From the NCBI GenBank assembly GCA_946481275.1, contig CAMLMV010000016.1:70584-134583 (forward strand): a stretch of DNA of 64,000 bases. Direction: 5' to 3'. The position numbers were made by a program, and so were the translations under genes. The stretch is from an uncultured Massilia sp. (GTDB lineage Bacteria > Pseudomonadota > Gammaproteobacteria > Burkholderiales > Burkholderiaceae). The notes under the pieces were generated by a model. That model had not been told where the DNA came from and searched no databases. It saw only the letters and a program-made list of their open reading frames with translations. Positions 19,186-27,487 of this stretch are shown here, in pieces. Every line of letters begins with the position of its first letter. Positions within the stretch are counted from its first letter, which is position 1.

Positions 19186-20481
19186 ATGCCTGTGTCTCCC
19201 AAGGATTCCCGGACGTCCCCCTACCGCTGGCTGATCCTGGCCGTCGCCACCCTGCTCCAGGCCGGCGCGGCCTTCGTCACGCAAGGCATCGCCGTGCTGG
19301 CCGGATTCCTGCAAAAGGATCTGCACCTGTCCGCCACGCAGGTGGGCCTGCTGGTCACCGCCTCGACCGTGGCGCCGATCTTCACCCTCCTCTTCGTCGG
19401 CGACATGCTCGACCGGAAATCGGAACGGGCCATCATCGGCGTGGGCATGCTGATCATGGCCGCCGGCCTCGTGGGCGCGTGCGTGGCGCCCGGTTTCCTC
19501 GCCTTGTGCGCCGCCCTGTTCGTGATCGGCATGGGCTACAGCACGGTCCAGCCGGGCGGCAGCCGGTCGGTATCGCAATGGTTCCACGGCCACCAGCTGG
19601 GGATCGCGATGGGCATCCGGCAGGCGGGCCTGCCGCTCGGCGGCGCCGCCGCTGCGGCCGTCTTGCCGTTCCTCGTCGGCGTGCGCGACTGGCGCGCCGC
19701 CTTCCTGTTCAGCGTTGCCGTCGTGCTGGCTTCCGGCCTGCTGTTCTGGGCGGTCTATCGTCCGCCCACGCTGCCCGACCGTCCCGGCAAGCGCGCCGTG
19801 CTGACCGTCTTCTTCCTGGTCCGGATGGTGCGTCAACGGTGGATGCAGCGTGTCGTCTGGTCGGGCATGGCCCTGGTCGGCACGCAATACGGCATCGTCG
19901 TCTTCCTGATGCTGTTCCTGCGCGACCGGTTCGGCCTGCCGTTGCGCGAGGGCGGCTGGATGCTGCTGTCGATGCAGCTGTGCGGCGGCGTCGGCCGCAT
20001 CGCGCTGTCGATCTGGAGCGACCGCTGCGGCAAGACGGGCGACCGGTTCGTGCCCGTGGCCGTCAGCATGCTGGTCACATGCATCGGCCTGCTTGCCCTG
20101 ATCGGCCTGCCCGTCGACGCGCCCCGGTCCTGGCTGTTCGGACTGATTGCCGTGCTCGGTTTTTTTGCGCTGGGCTGGTATGGCCCCTGGGTCACCTACA
20201 TCGCGGATTCGGCACCGGCGGACAGCGTCGGCCTCGCCCTGGGCGCCGCCATGACCGTCAACCAGATCGCCATCGTCCTGACGCCGCCGGCGCTCGGCCT
20301 GATCCACGATGCGGCGCGCGATTACGATGCCGTGTGGGGCATCTTGATCGGATGGATCGTGGCGACGCTGCTGCTCCTGCACGTGCTGGGCCGGTTCCAC
20401 AAGCCGCAGGCGGCCGTGCACCCATCGCACGGATGCCGGCATTCGTCGGCCCCGCCGGCGCCTCCATCGCAAGAATCTTGA
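19186..20481 (+). CDS. Major facilitator superfamily transporter
   Basis: The 431-residue 12-helix inner-membrane transporter shows the MFS motif between helices 2 and 3 (FVGDMLDRKSERAIIG) and the helix 4-5 region GMGYSTVQPGGSRSVSQWF, which resembles the nitrate/cyanate/organic-acid (CynX-like) branch. The loop repeated in the second half (LSIWSDRCGKTGDRF) confirms both six-helix halves. The C-terminal tail is short and polar. No adjacent enzyme gene shows the substrate. A dyad at 19116-19138 may regulate it. The ribosome site is weak, so the start is moderately sure. Confidence 0.85.
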   Translation: MPVSPKDSRTSPYRWLILAVATLLQAGAAFVTQGIAVLAGFLQKDLHLSATQVGLLVTASTVAPIFTLLFVGDMLDRKSERAIIGVGMLIMAAGLVGACVAPGFLALCAALFVIGMGYSTVQPGGSRSVSQWFHGHQLGIAMGIRQAGLPLGGAAAAAVLPFLVGVRDWRAAFLFSVAVVLASGLLFWAVYRPPTLPDRPGKRAVLTVFFLVRMVRQRWMQRVVWSGMALVGTQYGIVVFLMLFLRDRFGLPLREGGWMLLSMQLCGGVGRIALSIWSDRCGKTGDRFVPVAVSMLVTCIGLLALIGLPVDAPRSWLFGLIAVLGFFALGWYGPWVTYIADSAPADSVGLALGAAMTVNQIAIVLTPPALGLIHDAARDYDAVWGILIGWIVATLLLLHVLGRFHKPQAAVHPSHGCRHSSAPPAPPSQES

Positions 20482-20539
20482 ACGCCCCCTCCGGCGCGCC
20501 CTATGATGGCCCATCCTCATGTCAAGGAAGGGCAAGCAA

Positions 20540-21211
20540 GTGAAACATTGGATTGCCGTCGGCGTGATCGCGGTGCTGGCAACGGGGCTGAGCGTGGCGA
20601 GCGGCATGCGTCATGTCGACGCCGTGAGAACACCGGGCCTGCCCAGCGGCTGGGCCGCCCACAACGTGGCCGCGGGACTGGACGACATCGGCGTGGACCG
20701 GCCACGGGACGGCAGCCCGGCCGAGCTGGTCATCGTCAAGCAGGAAGACTCCCCCGCGGGGCGGCCGCTCACCGTCGTTCACACCATCGATGCGACGCCG
20801 TGGCGCGGGCGTACCATGATCGTCTCGTTTTATTCGCGCGCCGAGCTGGAACCCGAGGTCATGCGGCGCGCGAAGGGCAAGAAAGCCGTCGAGCTGCACG
20901 TCGAATGCGACGGCAGCCGGACCGGCGGCAAGGTGTCCGTGGACGCCCTCTGGCAGACCCGCCGCTGGGTCGAGCATAACGTCCCCGTCAAGGTCGCGCC
21001 CGACGCGACCCGCTGCAGCCTGGGCGTCGCCAGTCTCGTCAAGGCCGAGATCCGCCTGTCCCGGCTGCACCTGAAGGACCGTGCCGCGGAACGCGAAGCC
21101 TTTCTGGCCAGGCGGTGGCCCGACCTGCCCCTGCCCGCCGAGACCGAATCGATCTTCCCCGCCGGCGCCGCGGCGGCCGTCGCGACGCCGAACCTGGAGT
21201 TCAAGCAATGA
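20540..21211 (+). CDS. Exported protein of unknown function, coupled to a LytS/LytTR pair
   Basis: The 223-residue protein has a signal peptide or anchor at about residues 1-22 (KHWIAVGVIAVLATGLSVASG). The mature part is beta-rich with ELVIVKQEDSPAGRP, WRGRTMIVSFYSRAEL and VSVDALWQTRRWVEHNVPVKV, the pattern of a small jelly-roll (carbohydrate-binding-like) module seen in exported partners of LytTR systems; I cannot name the family. The GTG at 20540 is preferred because AAGGAAGG stands 8 bases upstream, while the ATG 21 bases earlier has no site. Its stop overlaps the next start (ATGA), so it is translated with the kinase and could feed a signal to it, which is inference. Confidence 0.75.
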   Translation: MKHWIAVGVIAVLATGLSVASGMRHVDAVRTPGLPSGWAAHNVAAGLDDIGVDRPRDGSPAELVIVKQEDSPAGRPLTVVHTIDATPWRGRTMIVSFYSRAELEPEVMRRAKGKKAVELHVECDGSRTGGKVSVDALWQTRRWVEHNVPVKVAPDATRCSLGVASLVKAEIRLSRLHLKDRAAEREAFLARRWPDLPLPAETESIFPAGAAAAVATPNLEFKQ

Positions 21212-22287
21212 GCACACTGTCCCTCAAGGCACACGTCGCCGCGCCCGTGTGGCGGCATTTGCGGCAGGCCGATTGGCCGCTGGTGCCGCTGATCCTCGTC
21301 GGTGTCCTGTTCGGCGTGCGCGTGGTGGGCGCGCAATTCTACGCGTACTGGAATACCTGGCTGACCTGCTTTACGGGCCTCCTCGGCGCGTATGTGCTCG
21401 CCGCCTGCACGCGCATCGTCCTGCAAAGCGTCTGTTTCGATAACGGCGTCGCGTGCTGGTGCGTACTCGTCGCGGCCGTGATCAACAGCTGGCTTTTGGG
21501 CAACGTGTTCGCTTACTACATCGACTATATGGGGGTGCCCACGTCGGTCTCTTCCCTGCCCCGGCTGGGCGCCCTGGCTGTCACCGTCCTGCTCGTCGTA
21601 CCGGCGGAAGTCGCGGCGACGCGCGCCCGCTGGGCCCGGCGGGCAGCCGAGCTGGAGGCCCAGCGGATGCGCGAGGAGACGACGAAGCGCCAGCTGCTCG
21701 AAGCACGCCTGGCGGCCCTGCAAGGCCAGATCGAACCGCACTTCCTCTACAACACGCTGGCCAATGCCCGCGCGCTGATCCGGCAGGATGCGTCCGCGGC
21801 CGAACAACTGCTCCACCACCTGAACCAGTTCCTGCGTTCGGCCATGCCCGACCTGCGCGCCCAGAGCACGTCGCTGGGGCAGGAACTGGAACGTGCCCGG
21901 GCCTACCTGGACATCATCAGGATGCGCATGGGCGAGCGCCTGCGCTTCGACATCGCCGCCAGCGAAGAAGCGCTTGCATGCCAGATCCCGCCGCTGTCCG
22001 TGATGACCCTGATCGAGAACGCCATCCAGCACGGGATCGAGCCCAGGGTCGAAGGCGGTTCGGTGCGCGTGACGGCCGTGTGCGCCGCCGGGCGTCTGCG
22101 CATCGGCGTGGAAGACGACGGCGCCGGGTTCCAGGCCGAACTGGGCGACGGCGTCGGCCTGGTGAACCTGCAGGAACGCCTGGCCGCGATGTACGGCGAC
22201 GCGGCCGAGCTGCGTCTCGAGCCGGGCGCGGACGGTGGCGTGTGCGCCACCATCGAGCTGCCGATGCACACTGGAGGGAAGACATGA
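21208..22287 (+). CDS. Membrane sensor histidine kinase of the LytS/AlgZ type
   Basis: This is a 359-residue kinase. Four hydrophobic segments (about 28-45, 50-72, 82-105 and 122-140) form the membrane sensor, without the 5TM-LYT domain of true LytS. A short coiled coil (about 145-175) leads to the His_kinase domain with the phospho-acceptor in GQIEPHFLYNTL (His178). An HATPase_c domain follows with N-box LIENAIQHGIEP and G-box VEDDGAGF ... GVGLVNLQERL. Both ends overlap neighbours by ATGA, giving a tight three-gene unit with the LytTR regulator downstream. Confidence 0.92.
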   Translation: MSTLSLKAHVAAPVWRHLRQADWPLVPLILVGVLFGVRVVGAQFYAYWNTWLTCFTGLLGAYVLAACTRIVLQSVCFDNGVACWCVLVAAVINSWLLGNVFAYYIDYMGVPTSVSSLPRLGALAVTVLLVVPAEVAATRARWARRAAELEAQRMREETTKRQLLEARLAALQGQIEPHFLYNTLANARALIRQDASAAEQLLHHLNQFLRSAMPDLRAQSTSLGQELERARAYLDIIRMRMGERLRFDIAASEEALACQIPPLSVMTLIENAIQHGIEPRVEGGSVRVTAVCAAGRLRIGVEDDGAGFQAELGDGVGLVNLQERLAAMYGDAAELRLEPGADGGVCATIELPMHTGGKT

Positions 22288-23018
22288 GCTCTTCCGCCAC
22301 CGCCATCCTGGTCGAGGACGAGCAGGCGTTGGGCACGGAATTGCGGACCGCGCTGGGCCGCTTCTGGCCCGAACTGGCCATCGTCGGCGAAGCGGCCGAC
22401 GGCGTCACCGGTGCGCGCATGCTGTCCGGGCTGGCGCCGCAGATCGCCTTTCTGGACGTGCGCATGCCCGGCTTGAACGGCGTCGAACTGGCGCGCCTGG
22501 CCGCCGGCCGCTGTCACATCGTTTTCCTGACTGCCTACAATGATTACGCCGTCGACGCGTTCGACCACGGCGCGGTCGACTACCTGCTCAAGCCGCTCGA
22601 CCCGGCGCGCCTGGCGGTGACGATTGCCCGCCTGCAGACGGCGCTCGGCAAGCAGCCGGCGGACCTGTCCGCGCTGTCCGCGCCCGCCAGGAACGGGCCG
22701 CTGCAATGGATACAGGCGTCGTGCGGCGGGCAACTGCGCTTCATCGGCATCAACGACGTCCAGTGTTTTCATGCCGAAGCCAAGTACACCTGTGTCGTCA
22801 CCGCGAAGTTCGAAGCGCATATCCGCACGCCGCTCAAGGATTTGCTGGGCCAGCTGGACCCGGCCAGGTTCTGGCCCATTTCGCGCAGCGCCATCGTCAA
22901 CGTCGGCGCGATCGACAGCGTGCAGCGCATCGACGGCGTGCTCAGCGTGCGCATGGTGAATTCGGTGCGTTGGCTGCCCGTGTCGCAGGCTTACCAGCAC
23001 CAGTTCCGGCAAATGTAG
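22284..23018 (+). CDS. LytTR-family response regulator
   Basis: This is a 244-residue DNA-binding regulator. The receiver domain (1-120) has the acidic pocket VEDE (11-13), phospho-acceptor Asp58 in FLDVRMPG, switch Thr in FLTAYND and Lys in YLLKPLD. The LytTR DNA-binding domain (about 145-244) shows FHAEAKYTCVVT, LDPARFWPISRSAIVNV and IDSVQRI, like AlgR/LytR. It is the partner of the upstream kinase, with an overlapping ATGA and a GGAGG site. Targets are unknown; autoregulation of the trio is plausible. It converges on a LysR gene 4 bases away. Confidence 0.94.
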   Translation: MSSSATAILVEDEQALGTELRTALGRFWPELAIVGEAADGVTGARMLSGLAPQIAFLDVRMPGLNGVELARLAAGRCHIVFLTAYNDYAVDAFDHGAVDYLLKPLDPARLAVTIARLQTALGKQPADLSALSAPARNGPLQWIQASCGGQLRFIGINDVQCFHAEAKYTCVVTAKFEAHIRTPLKDLLGQLDPARFWPISRSAIVNVGAIDSVQRIDGVLSVRMVNSVRWLPVSQAYQHQFRQM

Positions 23019-23022
23019 GGAA

Positions 23023-23937
23023 TCAATCAAACGACGTTTCGAACGCCTGCGCCAGGAAAGCGACCAGCGTACGCACGCGCGCCGACTGCTGCCGGTGCTG
23101 CGGATAGATCGCATAGATGTCCGCATCGGGTGTGACGTATTGCGGCAATACCTGCACGAGCCGTCCGCTGGCGAGGTAGCGCGCGACATCCCATTCCGCA
23201 CGCAGCAGGATGCCGTGGCCGTCGAGTGCCCAGTTGACCGCGGTTTCGCCGTCATTGGTCGCCAGGTTGCCGCGCACCTTGACGGTGTCGCCGGGGCCGT
23301 CGGCGCGGTCCCGGTGCAGGCGCCACGTCCCGTGGGCGTCGTCGCCCTGGCGGATGCAGATGCAGTTGTGGCGCGCGAGGTCCGCGGGGCTCGCCGGCGT
23401 GCCGCGGGCCGCGAGGTACCCGGGCGACGCGCACAACAGGCGGCGGTTGCTCGCCAATTTCTTCGCGATCACGCGCGCGTCGGCGGGCTCCCCGAACCGG
23501 ATGCAGACGTCGAACTGGTCGTCCGTGAGGGGCGGCGGCCTGACCGACAACTGCAGCTGGACGTCGACCTCGGGATACCGCAGCACGTACTGCGAGATGG
23601 CGGGAGCGACATGAAGACGGCCGAAACCCAGCGTCGCGTTCACCCGCAACTGGCCCTTGGGCTGGCCTTTCGACGCGCCCAGCAACTGGTCGAGGTCGGC
23701 GATGTCGTCCAGGATGCGCCGGGCGTGCGCGAGCAGGACTTCGCCATCGGGCGTCAGGCTCATGCGGCGCGTCGTGCGATTCACCAGGGGCAGGCCCAGC
23801 CGTGCCTCCATCTGCGCCAGGCGCTTGCTGACGGCAGCCGTGCTGACGCCGAGTTCACGCGCCGCGCCGCTCAGGCTGCCGCAGGTTGCCAGCGACACGA
23901 AAAACCCCAGCTCGGCCGGCTGTAAGCCCGTACTCAT
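23023..23937 (-). CDS. LysR-family regulator, DmlR/TtuA-like
   Basis: This is a 304-residue transcription factor. The N-terminal winged helix-turn-helix (about 5-65) reads GSLSGAARELGVSTAAVSKRLAQMEARLG. A two-lobed effector domain (about 95-300) follows, with VDVQLQLSVRPPPLTDDQFDVCIRFG. It is divergent, 106 bases away, from a tartrate/D-malate dehydrogenase gene, the same arrangement as E. coli dmlR-dmlA and ttuA-ttuC. By analogy it activates the downstream operon with D-malate or tartrate as inducer, which is inference from context. Confidence 0.85.
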   Translation of the reverse strand: MSTGLQPAELGFFVSLATCGSLSGAARELGVSTAAVSKRLAQMEARLGLPLVNRTTRRMSLTPDGEVLLAHARRILDDIADLDQLLGASKGQPKGQLRVNATLGFGRLHVAPAISQYVLRYPEVDVQLQLSVRPPPLTDDQFDVCIRFGEPADARVIAKKLASNRRLLCASPGYLAARGTPASPADLARHNCICIRQGDDAHGTWRLHRDRADGPGDTVKVRGNLATNDGETAVNWALDGHGILLRAEWDVARYLASGRLVQVLPQYVTPDADIYAIYPQHRQQSARVRTLVAFLAQAFETSFD

Positions 23938-24043
23938 CCCGATTCTTGATCCCAGGTTAAAGATGCATTGAGTCTAGCCACGTTGTTTCCGTTCGTCCAC
24001 CACCTACAGTAGCGCCACACCATCCACACAGGAGACAGGCACC

Positions 24044-25129
24044 ATGAAGACGTATCGGATCGCAACCATTCCCGGCGACGGCATCGGCAAGGAAGTCGTG
24101 CCGGCGGGGCGCGCGGTACTGGAAACACTGGCCGCGGCGGGCGCCGGGTTCAACGTCGAGTTCGAGGACTTCGACTGGGGCGGCGACTATTACCGGCGCC
24201 ACGGCGTCATGATGCCGGCCGACGGCCTCGACGCGTTGCGCGACAAGGACGCCATCCTGTTCGGCTCGGCCGGCGATCCGGACATTCCCGACCACATCAC
24301 CCTGTGGGGCCTGCGCCTGAAGATCTGCCAGGGCTTCGACCAGTACGCGAACGTGCGGCCGACGCGCATCCTGCCCGGCATCGACGCCCCGCTGAAACGC
24401 TGCGCGCCGGACGACCTGGACTGGGTCATCGTGCGCGAGAACTCGGAGGGCGAGTACGCGGGCGTGGGCGGCCGGGTGCACCAGGGCCATCCGATCGAAG
24501 CCGCGACCGACGTGTCGATGATGACGCGGGCCGGGGTCGAGCGCATCCTGCGCTTCGCGTTCAGGCTGGCGCAGTCGCGTCCGCGCAAACGGCTGACCGT
24601 CATCACCAAGAGCAACGCGCAACGCCACGCGATGGTGATGTGGGACGAGATCGCGCTGCAGGTCGCCAGGGAATTCCCGGACGTCGCCTGGGACAAGGAA
24701 CTCGTCGACGCGGCAACCGCCCGCATGGTGAACCGCCCCGCCTCGCTCGACACCATCGTCGCGACGAACCTGCACGCCGACATCCTGAGCGACCTGGCCG
24801 CGGCCCTGGCCGGCAGCCTGGGCATCGCGCCGACCGGCAACATCGATCCGGACGGCCGCTATCCGTCGATGTTCGAGCCAATCCACGGTTCGGCCTTCGA
24901 CATCATGGGCCGCGGCCTGGCCAATCCGATCGGCACGTTCTGGTCGGTTGCCATGCTGCTCGACCACCTGGGCGAGTCCGGCGCGGCGCGGCAGGTGATG
25001 CGCGCGATCGAAAGCGTGACCGCCACGCCGTCGCTGCACACCCGCGACCTCGGCGGGACGGCGACGACCGCGGACGTCACGCGGGCCGTGTGCGACTTCC
25101 TGGCCGGGCCGGCCGTTCGTGCAGCATAG
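24044..25129 (+). CDS. Tartrate / D-malate dehydrogenase (decarboxylating), first paralogue
   Basis: This is a 361-residue NAD-dependent beta-decarboxylating dehydrogenase of the isopropylmalate/isocitrate family. IATIPGDGIGKEV starts the fold. VIVRENSEGEYAGVGGR is the substrate loop typical of tartrate dehydrogenase and DmlA rather than LeuB. The catalytic Lys is in VITKSNAQRHAM, the metal-binding Asp residues are in NLHADILSDLAAALAG, and FEPIHGSAFDI is the NAD-binding motif. Likely reactions are D-malate to pyruvate and tartrate to oxaloglycolate or glycerate. An AGGAGA ribosome site precedes it. It is the first gene of a four-gene operon divergent from the LysR gene. Confidence 0.88.
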   Translation: MKTYRIATIPGDGIGKEVVPAGRAVLETLAAAGAGFNVEFEDFDWGGDYYRRHGVMMPADGLDALRDKDAILFGSAGDPDIPDHITLWGLRLKICQGFDQYANVRPTRILPGIDAPLKRCAPDDLDWVIVRENSEGEYAGVGGRVHQGHPIEAATDVSMMTRAGVERILRFAFRLAQSRPRKRLTVITKSNAQRHAMVMWDEIALQVAREFPDVAWDKELVDAATARMVNRPASLDTIVATNLHADILSDLAAALAGSLGIAPTGNIDPDGRYPSMFEPIHGSAFDIMGRGLANPIGTFWSVAMLLDHLGESGAARQVMRAIESVTATPSLHTRDLGGTATTADVTRAVCDFLAGPAVRAA

Positions 25130-25275
25130 GTCTGTGCCGCATAACATGCCGAACCGGCCCTGAAAAACACAACATCCCCCAACTTGCGCCCCCCCACGAC
25201 GACCGTTCCCGCCGGCGCTTCGCGCCTACGATAAGGAGATCCATCGTCCCAACCGATCTTCGAGGAGCGTTCTTC

Positions 25276-26367
25276 ATGGGGAAGCACATCTACAACATCG
25301 CCGTCATCCCGGGTGACGGCATCGGCAAGGAAGTCATGCCCGAGGGCTTGCGCGTGCTCGACGCCGCCGCCAGCCGGTTCGGTATCCGGCTCGAGTACAA
25401 GCACATCGAATGGGCCAGCTGCGACTACTACGCGGCCACCGGCAGGATGATGCCCGACGACTGGAAGGCGCAGTTGTCCGGCATGGACGCGATCTACTTC
25501 GGCGCCGCCGGCTGGCCCGCCGCCGTGCCCGACCACGTGTCGCTGTGGGGCTCGCTGCTGAAATTCCGGCGCGAGTTCGACCAGTACGTCAACCTGCGCC
25601 CGGCCCGCCTGTTCGACGGCGTGCCCTGCCCGCTGGCCAACCGCAGGCCGGGCGACATCGACTTCATGATCGTGCGCGAGAATACGGAGGGCGAGTACTC
25701 GTCCGTCGGCGGCATCATGTACGAAGGCACGGAGCGCGAAGTGGTGATGCAGCAATCGGTCCATTCGCGCATCGGCAGCGACCGCGTGCTGCGCTTTGCC
25801 TTCGAGCTGGCGCGGCAGCGGCAACGCAGGCATGTCACGGTCGCCACCAAGAGCAACGGCCTGGCCGTCAGCATGCCGTGGTGGGACGGCCGCGCCGCCG
25901 CCATGGCGGCGCAGTACCCCGACGTGGACTGGGACAAGCAGCACATCGACATCCTGTCGGCGCGCTTCGTGCTGCAGCCGCAGCGCTTCGACGTGGTGGT
26001 CGCCTCGAACCTGTTCGGCGACATCCTGTCCGACCTCGGCCCCGCCTGCACCGGCACGCTGGGCCTGGCGCCGTCGGCCAACCTGAATCCGGAACGGGCC
26101 TTCCCGTCGCTGTTCGAGCCAGTGCATGGCTCGGCACCGGACATCTACGGCAAGAACATCGCCAATCCGATCGGCATGATCTGGTCGGGGGCGATGATGC
26201 TCGACTTCCTCGATGCCGACGGCGGCCCCGGGCGCCAGGCCCACGACGCCATCCTGGCCGCCATCCAGCAGGTGCTGCGCGACGGCCCGCACACGGCGGA
26301 CCTGGGCGGCCAGGCCTCGACCACGGAAGTCGGCCAGGCCATCGCGGCCGCCGTGGCGGGGGCGTGA
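25276..26367 (+). CDS. Tartrate / D-malate dehydrogenase (decarboxylating), second paralogue
   Basis: The 363-residue paralogue of the preceding gene belongs to the same family: IAVIPGDGIGKEV, MIVRENTEGEYSSVGG, TKSNGLAVSM and NLFGDILSDLGPACTGTLGL. Two close but diverged copies side by side suggest different stereoisomers or chain lengths (for example D-malate against L- or meso-tartrate, or 3-substituted malates), which is inference. The ATG at 25276 has GGAG 8 bases upstream; the frame open further upstream is antisense-like filler across the gap. The next gene starts 2 bases after the stop. Confidence 0.87.
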   Translation: MGKHIYNIAVIPGDGIGKEVMPEGLRVLDAAASRFGIRLEYKHIEWASCDYYAATGRMMPDDWKAQLSGMDAIYFGAAGWPAAVPDHVSLWGSLLKFRREFDQYVNLRPARLFDGVPCPLANRRPGDIDFMIVRENTEGEYSSVGGIMYEGTEREVVMQQSVHSRIGSDRVLRFAFELARQRQRRHVTVATKSNGLAVSMPWWDGRAAAMAAQYPDVDWDKQHIDILSARFVLQPQRFDVVVASNLFGDILSDLGPACTGTLGLAPSANLNPERAFPSLFEPVHGSAPDIYGKNIANPIGMIWSGAMMLDFLDADGGPGRQAHDAILAAIQQVLRDGPHTADLGGQASTTEVGQAIAAAVAGA

Positions 26368-26369
26368 CC

Positions 26370-27338
26370 ATGGACACCGCCACGCTGCCCGCCTATCCGA
26401 TCGACGTCGCCTTCCCGGACCTGCACCCCTACGCCGCCGGGAACGGCGGCATCCCCTGGCTGTACACGTACGACAGCGGCGTGCCGGGTCCGCACGTGAT
26501 GGTCAACGCGCTCACCCACGGCAACGAAGTGTGCGGCGCCATCGCCGTCGCGGACCTGCTCGCCCTCGGCATCCGTCCGCGCCGGGGCAGGCTGACGCTC
26601 GCATTCGCCAACGTCGAGGCCTACCTGCGCTTCGACCCGGCCCACCCGGACGCTTCGCGCTTCGTCGACCAGGATCTCAACCGCGTGTGGACCGCCGCCA
26701 TCCTCGACGACGCCGCGCGCGATTCGTCCGAGCTGCGCCGCGCGCGGCAATTGCGGCCCGTGCTCGATACCGTCGACGTCCTGCTCGACCTGCATTCGAT
26801 GCATGAGCGCTGTGCGCCGCTGTCGGTCTGCGGCCCGCTGGACAAGGGCATCGCGCTGGCGCGCCGGCTTGGCACGCCCGCCTGGATCGTCAGCGACGAG
26901 GGCCACCCGGAAGGCCGGCGCATGCGCGACTATGCCGGCTTCGGCGATCCGGACAGCCCGAAGAACGCGCTGCTGGTCGAATGCGGCCAGCACTGGGAAG
27001 CCGCCGCGGTGGACGTCGCCCGGGACGTCACGGCCCGCTTCCTGCTGCTGCACGGGGTCGTCGATCCGTCCGACCTGCCGGCCGCGTGGCTGCAGCCGCA
27101 ATCCGCCGCCACGCGCGTGGTGCGCGTCACCGAGCCGGTGGTCGCGGCCAGCATGGACTTCCGCTTTGCCGCCGACTACACCGGCCTGGAAACCTTCCGG
27201 GACGCCGGTGCCGTGATCGGCTGGCGCGACGGCGCGCCGGTCACGACGCCCTATCCGGACTGCGTGCTGGTCATGCCGTCGCTGCGCCAGCTGCGTCCCG
27301 GCGTGACCGTCGTGCGGCTGGGACGCTTGCTGGACTGA
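26370..27338 (+). CDS. Succinylglutamate desuccinylase/aspartoacylase-family zinc deacylase
   Basis: The 322-residue M14-like metallo-amidohydrolase retains the zinc and substrate motifs: NALTHGNEVCG (His and Glu ligands), DLNRVW, LLDLHSMHE (third ligand His) and ALLVECGQHW with the catalytic Glu. Relatives remove succinyl, acetyl or aspartyl groups from amino acids (AstE, AspA, and more distantly EutE/DoeB of ectoine breakdown). A C-terminal beta domain (about 235-322) is present. The operon position after two malate/tartrate dehydrogenases suggests it releases an acyl group to give their substrate, which is inference. It is translationally close to the upstream gene (2-base gap). Confidence 0.8.
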   Translation: MDTATLPAYPIDVAFPDLHPYAAGNGGIPWLYTYDSGVPGPHVMVNALTHGNEVCGAIAVADLLALGIRPRRGRLTLAFANVEAYLRFDPAHPDASRFVDQDLNRVWTAAILDDAARDSSELRRARQLRPVLDTVDVLLDLHSMHERCAPLSVCGPLDKGIALARRLGTPAWIVSDEGHPEGRRMRDYAGFGDPDSPKNALLVECGQHWEAAAVDVARDVTARFLLLHGVVDPSDLPAAWLQPQSAATRVVRVTEPVVAASMDFRFAADYTGLETFRDAGAVIGWRDGAPVTTPYPDCVLVMPSLRQLRPGVTVVRLGRLLD

Positions 27339-27487
27339 CCCACGGCACAACATGCCGCCGCGGTGCGAAATACGCAATTTCCGCCGCTTTCCCGGCCGCC
27401 GTCCGCACACTCCTGTCGCACGGGCGGGCCTACCATGAAACGGTGCCGCGTTCTTTGCCGGCCCTTCCCGCTTCCACACAAGGACTT

